DNA of 7,906 nt from Chryseobacterium gleum. GTDB taxonomy: Bacteria > Bacteroidota > Bacteroidia > Flavobacteriales_D > Crocinitomicaceae. The notes under the pieces were generated by a model. It was not told the DNA's origin, searched no databases, and saw only the letters and a list, made by a program, of their open reading frames with translations. Below, piece by piece: positions 1-5,454 of the stretch. Position 1 is the first letter of the stretch; the number at the start of each line of letters is the position of its first letter. A program made the translations under genes and the position numbers. The stretch lies in contig CAMCQW010000081.1 of NCBI GenBank assembly GCA_945877045.1, positions 1-7,906 on the forward strand, in the 5' to 3' direction.

Positions 1-1074
1 TGAAACACGAACCAAGTAATATTCCAATCCTACTTGTTGACTATTATTAAAATTGTAATTAAACGAGAAAGTATAACCTCCAACTAGATAGTCACCATTC
101 GCCATCTGTATAACAGACTCAGCATAATCACTTCCATCGGTAGAGACATTAGGTATTTGAGTACCACCATAATATCGAGTCCAAGAAACAGCCCCTGTCG
201 GATCTAATTTTACTAGCAGATAGTGCCAATTAAATCCTCCGTTGACTTTAGGTTGGCCGGCTTCTCCTGCAACCATATATCCCCCATCTGCTGTCTGAAT
301 AATTGACCTCGCATAATCTGGATATTTGGTTGTATTGACATCTTGCACTAAGCGTGACCATACCATGTTACCACTTCCATCAAGTTTTACAATATAGAAA
401 TCATTCGATGATGTGCTTCCGCTTCCAGTCCAAGTATAGGCCGTTCCAGCAATTGCAAAACCACCATCATTTGTATTGGTAATCGAATAGGCAATATCTG
501 CCAATCCCGCGGCACCCACTTTTTTATCCCAAACAAGATTTCCTGAAGCGTCAGTTCTTACCACATAGAAATCATTAGGAGATGCGCCAAAAGACGCAGT
601 TTGTCCAGCAATACAAAATCCACTATCTGGTGTTTGAACAACTTCCCACCCTTGATCTGTTCCGGTACTACCGTAACTTTTGTTCCATTGCACATTTCCA
701 GCCGCATCCAATTTAACGAGGTAAAAATCATCTCCACCTGCACCATAGGAAGCAGTTGTTCCTGCAATGGCATATCCACCATCAAAGGTTTTTATTATCG
801 ATCGACCATAATCATTTCCGATTCCACCAATTGTCTTTGTCCACATAACTGTTCCGACAGCATTGGTTTTCATTACGTAAATATCAATTAATCCAGCGCC
901 AAAAGAACTAGTCTGTCCTGCAACTACATAGCCACCATCATTTGACTGAACCATAGAATGTGCTTGATCACTGGAAGGGCCACCGCCTGTAATACATATT
1001 TGACCTTGAGCTTTTAAGGTATTAAAGCCAACTGAAAGGCATAGAAATATTAGGGAAAATAGAAAATGCTTCAT
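1..1074 (-). CDS. Secreted multi-repeat (beta-propeller-like) protein, 3'-partial
   Basis: This frame is open from an ATG at 1074 to the window edge, giving 358 residues with no stop, so the C-terminus is missing. Residues 1-22 are a clear signal peptide: MKH, a hydrophobic core, and a likely cleavage site after LKA. Six repeats follow, with cores at residues 46, 98, 150, 203, 263 and 326. Each reads roughly DGGYxxAGxT, then SxGAG, DFYxVKLDaxGNxxW and a GG turn. The first spacings are 52-53 residues and later ones 60-63. Such repeats are common in Bacteroidota extracellular proteins and are expected to fold as beta-propeller blades; many of these proteins end in a type IX secretion sorting domain, which here would lie outside the window. 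The role is probably surface or extracellular binding, but nothing shows a substrate. No enzyme motif is visible. The gene stands alone, divergent from the small membrane-protein gene. Confidence 0.85.
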   Translation of the reverse strand, partial: MKHFLFSLIFLCLSVGFNTLKAQGQICITGGGPSSDQAHSMVQSNDGGYVVAGQTSSFGAGLIDIYVMKTNAVGTVMWTKTIGGIGNDYGRSIIKTFDGGYAIAGTTASYGAGGDDFYLVKLDAAGNVQWNKSYGSTGTDQGWEVVQTPDSGFCIAGQTASFGASPNDFYVVRTDASGNLVWDKKVGAAGLADIAYSITNTNDGGFAIAGTAYTWTGSGSTSSNDFYIVKLDGSGNMVWSRLVQDVNTTKYPDYARSIIQTADGGYMVAGEAGQPKVNGGFNWHYLLVKLDPTGAVSWTRYYGGTQIPNVSTDGSDYAESVIQMANGDYLVGGYTFSFNYNFNNSQQVGLEYYLVRVS

Positions 1075-1340
1075 TTTAGGTAGGTATATTAATTACTCAT
1101 TAAGTATTTATTAAAAATAAAAATACAAATAAATTCCGAAATAAAAAATCATAATTCGATTAGTTCTATTGTAAAAAAGACAAGGTGCAAGTCATAAACC
1201 TTTCTAGTTTTGGAATTGGGACTAGTGATTATTTTTTTATAAAAAAGAAAATAAAAGTAATTGATAATCAATAAATTGTATAGATTTGATCGTACCAAGA
1301 GCGGTTTTTGGATAATTTCACTAAACTATAATGTATTATT
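1075..1340. other. AT-rich divergent intergenic region, no gene
   Basis: This 266-nt stretch separates two divergent starts and is very AT-rich. Neither strand carries a convincing open frame. It holds one good promoter candidate for the rightward gene, at 1261-1288. For the leftward gene I found no clear TAnnTTTG box with a correctly spaced TTG; the nearest element is TTTATTTG around 1125-1132 (minus strand), which has a mismatch and no partner. No tRNA, riboswitch or long inverted repeat is apparent. Confidence 0.6.
1261..1288 (+). promoter_or_regulatory. Bacteroidota-type promoter for the small membrane-protein gene
   Basis: TTG at 1261-1263 and TAGATTTG at 1281-1288 are separated by 17 nt. 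This matches the Bacteroidota housekeeping consensus of a -33 TTG and a -7 TAnnTTTG. Transcription would start near 1295, leaving a leader of about 45 nt before the ATG at 1341. There is no recognisable Shine-Dalgarno site, which is usual in this phylum. Confidence 0.5.
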
Positions 1341-1679
1341 ATGATTTGTCCTATGCTTATTGTCGCGTTATCTCTAGCATTAATTGTGTTAATGGGAGGT
1401 TTATTTTTATTGGCTTATAGTAAAAAAGAAGGTCTAGGAAAGTTGACTAAAATTGCTTCTTATGTTGCTATTGTATTCGGAACTGCTGTATTTGTTGGTG
1501 GATTAATTTGTGCAATCATGTGTTCTACGTGCAAAAAGGGGAAATGTGATAAAGACAAAAAGGGATGTTCCAAAGACAAAATGGAATGTTCTAAATACAA
1601 AGAATGTTCCAAAGACAAAAAGGAATGTTGTGAAAAGGTGGTGATAATTGAAAAAGATGTAAAAATTATAAAAGACTAA
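1341..1679 (+). CDS. Small two-helix membrane protein with Cys/Lys-rich repeat tail
   Basis: I do not recognise a named family. The 112 residues begin with a hydrophobic helix (about 4-26), a short basic loop (SKKEGLGKLTK, 27-37) and a second helix (about 38-60). A highly charged tail follows, with cysteines at 57, 61, 64, 69, 76, 83, 89, 96 and 97. From C69 the tail is a near-heptad repeat of the form CSKDKxE. The last 15 residues alternate hydrophobic and charged positions. An in-frame TAA at 1329-1331 makes ATG 1341 the first possible start, and a promoter candidate lies about 55 nt upstream. The regular cysteines suggest metal binding or disulfide formation, but that is inference. Topology is ambiguous because both the loop and the tail are lysine-rich. 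The gene appears monocistronic, facing a convergent neighbour. Confidence 0.75.
   Translation: MICPMLIVALSLALIVLMGGLFLLAYSKKEGLGKLTKIASYVAIVFGTAVFVGGLICAIMCSTCKKGKCDKDKKGCSKDKMECSKYKECSKDKKECCEKVVIIEKDVKIIKD
1545..1625 (+). repeat. Intragenic 21-nt tandem repeat encoding CSKDKxE
   Basis: Four consecutive units start with a TGT codon: 1545-1565, 1566-1586, 1587-1604 and 1605-1625. Units two and four differ at a single base. The third unit is one codon shorter (18 nt), and the first carries GAT instead of TCC after the TGT. All lengths are multiples of three, so gain or loss of units would keep the frame. A fifth TGT follows at 1626. Confidence 0.8.
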
Positions 1680-1691
1680 GTACTTTTTTTT
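1670..1691. terminator. Weak AT-rich bidirectional terminator candidate
   Basis: AAAAG at 1670-1674 can pair with CTTTT at 1683-1687 around an 8-nt loop, followed by a run of eight T at 1684-1691. Read on the other strand, the same stem is followed by ATAATTTTT. It sits between convergent genes, where a shared terminator is expected, but the stem has only one G:C pair and may not be functional. Confidence 0.3.
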
Positions 1692-1718
1692 AAGAAAACA
1701 ACGATTATCTTCTTGCTT

Positions 1719-2861
1719 TTAATCTACATATCGAACTAACTCCCGATTCAAACATATTTTATGTTTCCCTTCAGGAGTAGCTTCAATACTATACACCTTG
1801 GATTGTTCTTCTCCAACAGCTTGTCTGAACTTAGCACGTATACGCGCCATTACTTCATTCATATTATTATCCGTTACATCCGTGAGTCGATTAATGGCTT
1901 CGTCGATGAGCGCGTTGGTAGGCTGATTAGCAAGAATTCCATAATAATTTCGAAGTTCACTCCAATGATCAACTAGGTAACTTCTTGAAATTCCTTCTGG
2001 ATGATTAAGATACAATAAGTATAAAGCTTTCTCCTTTGGATTCAAGTTAACTTGTAAATCGCCAAGATCGCAGAGGTAGAGGGCTTTATTCTGTCCTCGA
2101 ATTTCCATCCTGCTCTGCTCCATTAATAGACTCGAACGTTGTCGGAATAGAATATTCTCACGCAAGCCGTCCATAACGGAAAAAAGCTGGCGTACATGGG
2201 TGCGGTTTACATCTCGTTCAGAAAGTACTTTCATACAGGATTCACATAAATCTCCAGTGCGCATCTTGAGTATGATTTGAGTTTTGTCTTTGCAAAAATC
2301 CATCAAACAGCCACGAGGAATTGCGTGAGAATTAGAGAGTATTTCACGTTGAGTTGGAAACATCATTGTCTTTAATAACCAAGAAGCTATTTGATAGGCA
2401 ATTGGAAAACGTCCGTCTATATCATTCCCAAAGTAAAGACCCCAATTATTGGTATGAATGAAATAATTTTTTAGCGATGGATCTACCCCTCCAAACCAAT
2501 TGAGATCGTTTGCTATATTGGTCAAAAGTATTACATGATCTTTTGGATCAATCAATTTTTCATTCCGAAATTGAATACATACTGAAAATAATTGTTCCCA
2601 TGTTAATACTTCTTCATGATGCGGAAAAGACATACTTTCAGAAGGGAAATCCATAGATTTATTGTATTGTTTTCCCAAGAAATCTTCCTTCTTCTCAAAT
2701 GATTTCAAATCTTCAAAAATCACCTCTACCTCCGATACCGGCAAAACAATAAGTTCTGCCGGTATGTATTCAATGCTACCACGGTATTTATTTAGAAGAT
2801 TTAGCACATTATTAAAGTCTTCAATTGGATAGCCTACCGAACGTATGAGGTGTATTTTCAT
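1719..2861 (-). CDS. Uncharacterised protein with zinc-ribbon-like Cys4 motif and C-terminal winged-helix-like region
   Basis: I cannot name this 380-residue family. Residues 108-170 form a hydrophobic core with LLTNIANDLNWF, FIHTNNW and RFPIAYQIASWLL segments. A C-x4-C ... C-x2-C arrangement follows (C185, C190, C206, C209, in RGCLMDFC and GDLCESC), typical of a bound zinc. From about 272 the pattern is LNPKEKALYLLYLNHPEG, then a polar helix, then NEVMARIRAKFRQ, and a strand pair around YSIE and KHKICLNRELV. This resembles a winged helix of the response-regulator type, although no receiver domain is present. There is no signal peptide or membrane helix, so it is probably cytoplasmic. The ATG lies 14 nt after the VWA gene stop, so the two are likely co-transcribed. 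It could be a regulator or an effector; the catalytic potential of the first 180 residues is unknown. Confidence 0.75.
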   Translation of the reverse strand: MKIHLIRSVGYPIEDFNNVLNLLNKYRGSIEYIPAELIVLPVSEVEVIFEDLKSFEKKEDFLGKQYNKSMDFPSESMSFPHHEEVLTWEQLFSVCIQFRNEKLIDPKDHVILLTNIANDLNWFGGVDPSLKNYFIHTNNWGLYFGNDIDGRFPIAYQIASWLLKTMMFPTQREILSNSHAIPRGCLMDFCKDKTQIILKMRTGDLCESCMKVLSERDVNRTHVRQLFSVMDGLRENILFRQRSSLLMEQSRMEIRGQNKALYLCDLGDLQVNLNPKEKALYLLYLNHPEGISRSYLVDHWSELRNYYGILANQPTNALIDEAINRLTDVTDNNMNEVMARIRAKFRQAVGEEQSKVYSIEATPEGKHKICLNRELVRYVD

Positions 2862-2875
2862 GGATAAATTTAGGG

Positions 2876-3535
2876 TTACTTCTTTGTTTTATCTTTGTTG
2901 CTAAAGATATCAAAAATATCTCTCTTCAGATTCCCTTTTGTTTTTTCTTCTGCGTAGCTACGGATAGATAAACTTACATCTTCCATCATCCCACTATAGC
3001 TACTTTTACTGAAATTGATAACGTTCTCCTTGCGAATATTTAACATGTGTGAGGTATGTATCGCATCAAAATCTGCTCCCAGGAAACTAAAAGTCCATTT
3101 GCCTGTTTCATCTAACTCTTTAATCATGTGTGCTATATCATGGTACGTGTACAATCTTGAAGCATTTTCATGTCCATCCGTAATGATTACCAAAACGATG
3201 GAAATTTTATCTTCCACAAGTTCTTTCGCAAATTTATGCTTAATACTATAAATTGATTTTCCAATTGCGTCTAAGAGAGCCGTGTTACTAGATGGAAAAT
3301 AATTATCTCTGGACAAGGGTTGCAAGGCATTTACTTCTTGAAATAGAATGCGGTCCTGCACGATGCCATTAAAAAATGTGAGCGAGCAGAGGAACGCTTG
3401 ATCTGGAAGCTCCATTTTCAATTCCTGAATAGTTTTCAACTGCGCGTTGAAACCTGCGATGGTTTGCTCTTCTAATCCAGCCATCGAACCACTTTGATCT
3501 ACGATAAAATGGTAAAGTGTTGTTTTGTTTTTCAT
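2876..3535 (-). CDS. VWA domain protein with intact MIDAS metal site
   Basis: The 219-residue protein is essentially one von Willebrand factor A domain. The metal-ion-dependent adhesion site is complete: D13-x-S15-x-S17 in DQSGSM, T85 in NTALLDA and D120 in ITDGHENAS. The domain spans about residues 5-190 and ends in a lysine-rich tail. With no signal peptide or membrane segment, it should be cytoplasmic. VWA domains of this type bind protein partners through a divalent metal and often act as scaffolds or regulators; TerY and TerF of tellurite-type stress systems are examples, although membership of those families cannot be claimed by eye. The start is secure because an in-frame TAA (3548-3550) lies five codons upstream of the ATG. 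It is the first gene of a two-gene leftward unit and is divergent from the deacetylase-like gene. Confidence 0.9.
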   Translation of the reverse strand: MKNKTTLYHFIVDQSGSMAGLEEQTIAGFNAQLKTIQELKMELPDQAFLCSLTFFNGIVQDRILFQEVNALQPLSRDNYFPSSNTALLDAIGKSIYSIKHKFAKELVEDKISIVLVIITDGHENASRLYTYHDIAHMIKELDETGKWTFSFLGADFDAIHTSHMLNIRKENVINFSKSSYSGMMEDVSLSIRSYAEEKTKGNLKRDIFDIFSNKDKTKK

Positions 3536-3561
3536 AAGTATATGTTTTTAAATTGTTTCGA

Positions 3562-3589
3562 CAAAGGTGAAGACATTTTAAAGCGGCAA
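3562..3589 (-). promoter_or_regulatory. Promoter candidate for the VWA gene
   Basis: On the minus strand, TTG (complement of 3587-3589) is followed after exactly 17 nt by CACCTTTG (complement of 3562-3569). This fits TTG-N17-TAnnTTTG with one mismatch (C for T at the first position). The spacing equals that of the candidate at 1261-1288. The start codon lies 26 nt downstream of the -7 box. Confidence 0.4.
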
Positions 3590-3620
3590 TTACTTCCTTG
3601 CAAGGTTGCAGCGCGACCAA

Positions 3621-3647
3621 TTTTGGCTACCATCGAGAGTAAGTTTG
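3621..3647 (+). promoter_or_regulatory. Promoter candidate for the deacetylase-like gene
   Basis: TAAGTTTG at 3640-3647 matches the TAnnTTTG -7 box exactly and lies about 40 nt before the ATG at 3689. The nearest upstream TTTTG (3621-3625) is only 14 nt away, shorter than the usual 17 or more, so this is a weak call. Confidence 0.3.
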
Positions 3648-3688
3648 CGTTGATAAAAATGCATTGTCTAACCTAAAACCTGAAAGCT

Positions 3689-4648
3689 ATGAAGAAAAGA
3701 AACAAAAGAATTTTAACGTTTTACACCGATCAACAAGTTTGCATTGACAACATCAGAGAGGCTTCATTTTCGAAATCACCGCTCAAACCTTACTTACTCA
3801 TGCAGCGGATCAAGAACAAAAAACTAAGTGGTGCATTCCAACGCACCTCCGATTTTCAGTCTTTTACGAAAAAGGATTTCAAAATTGCCCACACAGAATC
3901 TTACGTAAATGATTTCTTTAACGGGGAAGGAAATTGCTACACGAATGGACTTCCATGGTCTAGAAATTTAGTGCATAGTGTTGGCTACACGAACGCTTCA
4001 CTTTACGCCGCGAAAAGACATGCGCTCCTAAACCCAACATCCATTTGTTTTGCGCCAATCTCAGGAATGCACCATGCACAACCAAAAGGAGGATGTGGAT
4101 TTTGTACCTTCTCAGGTCAAGTGATTTCCGCCATTAAACTGTATGAAGAATTTAGTGCCAGCGGGGCTTATTTTGACCTTGACGGTCATTTTGGAAATAG
4201 CATTGAAGACTCAAGGGACTTCAATCCAATTTTAGACCTTGCTATACCAAGAGGTTGCAACATTAATCCAATAGGAAGAAACACATCCTATATCGCATCC
4301 TTTCAGAAAGGCTTGGATCACGTGGGAGAACTTATCCGTGCCGGCAAAATTCAATATGTGGTATTCGCTCACGGAGCTGACTCGCATGAGGATGATGACT
4401 TAGGAGGAGCATGCGACACAAAACACTGGTTATTGTGCGCCAAAATATTTTCTGAATGGGTGAATCAGATCTCTAAAGAAACAGGAAAACCATTGCCCGT
4501 GACCCTCGCATTATTCGGAGGTTATCGCTCGGACAATTATGACGCCGTGTTAGACCTGCACTTGAAATCCTTATTAATATGCGCCAACATAATTTGCAAA
4601 AACGAGCAAAAGGAAACGTTGGTTATTCCAAGAAAAGTGGGGAGGTAA
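3689..4648 (+). CDS. Histone deacetylase-family zinc amidohydrolase
   Basis: The 319-residue protein belongs to the arginase/deacetylase fold. Motifs appear in the expected order: the tandem histidines H128-H129 (GMHHA), the glycine-rich GFCTF loop (137-141), the metal-binding D165-x-H167 (YFDLDGHFGN), the third ligand D231 (HGADSHEDD) and the transition-state tyrosine Y279 (FGGYRSDN). By alignment with human HDAC8 these correspond to H142/H143, D178/H180, D267 and Y306, so the enzyme should be active. Bacterial members hydrolyse N-acetyl groups from polyamines, lysines or small molecules; the substrate here is unknown. An in-frame TAA at 3674-3676 fixes ATG 3689 as the first start after it. 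The protein appears cytoplasmic and of usual length. It is transcribed alone, divergent from the VWA unit and convergent with the SPFH operon. One variation is S142 where relatives often have Asn after GFCTF. Confidence 0.92.
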   Translation: MKKRNKRILTFYTDQQVCIDNIREASFSKSPLKPYLLMQRIKNKKLSGAFQRTSDFQSFTKKDFKIAHTESYVNDFFNGEGNCYTNGLPWSRNLVHSVGYTNASLYAAKRHALLNPTSICFAPISGMHHAQPKGGCGFCTFSGQVISAIKLYEEFSASGAYFDLDGHFGNSIEDSRDFNPILDLAIPRGCNINPIGRNTSYIASFQKGLDHVGELIRAGKIQYVVFAHGADSHEDDDLGGACDTKHWLLCAKIFSEWVNQISKETGKPLPVTLALFGGYRSDNYDAVLDLHLKSLLICANIICKNEQKETLVIPRKVGR

Positions 4649-4696
4649 TCCAATAGCGCTGAAGACGTAATTATATGTAATAGACTAGAAGCGTTC

Positions 4697-5041
4697 TTAT
4701 TGGCCTGCTTTATTAATTGAATAAGCAATAAGAATAAAAACTAAAAGTAATATTCCATTGGTAATAACATAAATTGGTGGCGTAAAAATAATAAATGTAA
4801 ATACGAGGTTGCTTATTAATGCAATTACAAAGAAAATTCCTGAAACTACTTTTACATTGGCGGTAGTTCTTGGAAGTTCAAAGTTTGCACCAATTGTAAT
4901 TAGTAATGTAGCACATAGAAAAACAAAACAGCCCACGCTTAATAGCATTTTATTATCACCATTGTGAAAACTATATAATCCATAAGCTATAAGTAAACTT
5001 AACGCTATAGCTATAATACTTTGTACAAAATTTATTTTCAT
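4697..5041 (-). CDS. Small four-helix integral membrane protein
   Basis: The 114 residues form four predicted transmembrane helices, at about 5-24, 33-52, 64-84 and 89-108, joined by short loops (FHNGDNK, ELPRTTANVK, TPP). I recognise no family and no catalytic or metal motif. Its ATG overlaps the stop of the preceding GYF_2 gene as ATGA (5038-5041), so translation is likely coupled and the two products probably work together. It is the last gene of a leftward four-gene unit. Its context suggests it anchors the soluble SPFH and GYF_2 proteins to the inner membrane, a role comparable to that proposed for YdjG and YdjH with YdjI in Bacillus subtilis. That comparison rests on gene context, not on sequence similarity. 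Confidence 0.8.
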   Translation of the reverse strand: MKINFVQSIIAIALSLLIAYGLYSFHNGDNKMLLSVGCFVFLCATLLITIGANFELPRTTANVKVVSGIFFVIALISNLVFTFIIFTPPIYVITNGILLLVFILIAYSINKAGQ

Positions 5042-5397
5042 GACTCTAGATGTTTTTGAAATGGTGGTGGCGATAATGCAACTAATTTTAAGATTTCAGG
5101 CAATTTTTCAGCAACTTCCCATTTTGGTAAACCAGGTTTCCAAATATAAGTTTCTTTAACAATTTTTTTCTCTGCAATCAAGCGCGACAATTCCTGTTCA
5201 GAAAAAGGCCCCGCTTGATACCCGTCTATCATTGCATAATAAAACTGAGGTGTAGCATTTTGAAAGGAATTCATAGCTCCTGGAATATTCATATTTGTCA
5301 TAGCACTATTCATCGTGTTGACCATTTGTTGTGCAATAGCCACACCCATGCCGAATTCAACTAATCTGTTCATTGAGAAAAAACTATCATCATTCAT
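5038..5397 (-). CDS. GYF_2 domain protein resembling a detached SPFH-protein tail
   Basis: The 119-residue protein has two parts. Residues 8-50 are a Met/Asn/Gln-rich segment (FGMGVAIAQQMVNTMNSAMT) like the linker found near the C-terminus of YdjI-type SPFH proteins. Residues 51-107 are a GYF_2 domain, recognised by FYYAMIDGYQAGPF, then a helix (SEQELSRLI) and YIWKPGLPKWEVA. A short PPP follows at 110-112. The same order of linker, GYF_2 and proline stretch ends the neighbouring SPFH protein, which suggests partial duplication. GYF domains bind proline-rich peptides in eukaryotes; ligands of bacterial GYF_2 domains are poorly known. The gene starts 57 nt after the SPFH stop and overlaps the membrane-protein gene by 4 nt. 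It probably modulates or links SPFH oligomers. Confidence 0.85.
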   Translation of the reverse strand: MNDDSFFSMNRLVEFGMGVAIAQQMVNTMNSAMTNMNIPGAMNSFQNATPQFYYAMIDGYQAGPFSEQELSRLIAEKKIVKETYIWKPGLPKWEVAEKLPEILKLVALSPPPFQKHLES

Positions 5398-5454
5398 AAT
5401 TTAGTTATTAGGTGTAAAAAGTAAACGGCTTATCACTTATATTATATTAATTCC

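Noticed and set aside
558..891. Open frames on both strands (558-785 minus, 601-891 plus) within the secreted-protein gene
   Set aside because: Both lie in other frames of the signal-peptide-bearing repeat protein, whose regular repeats show the true frame; neither has domain-like sequence.
1205..1212. TAGTTTTG as a further -7 promoter box
   Set aside because: It matches the box, but 17 nt upstream there is GTG rather than TTG, and it would leave a leader of about 120 nt when a better candidate lies closer to the gene.
1204..1225. CTAGT/ACTAG inverted repeat followed by a T-rich stretch
   Set aside because: The stem is only 5 bp with a 12-nt loop, and no upstream gene on that strand needs a terminator.
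1761..1976. Plus-strand open frame opposite the 380-residue gene
   Set aside because: Antisense shadow of a well-structured coding region, with no recognisable features of its own.
3369..3676. Open frames spanning the divergent gap (3369-3620 minus, 3494-3676 plus)
   Set aside because: The first overlaps the MIDAS-bearing VWA frame and the second ends at the TAA just before the deacetylase start; neither resembles a protein family.
4650..4703. CCAATA/TATTGG plus CGCT/AGCG inverted repeat between the convergent genes
   Set aside because: The arms are broken and out of register, the loop is about 29 nt and there is no T tract, so it is not a convincing terminator or site.
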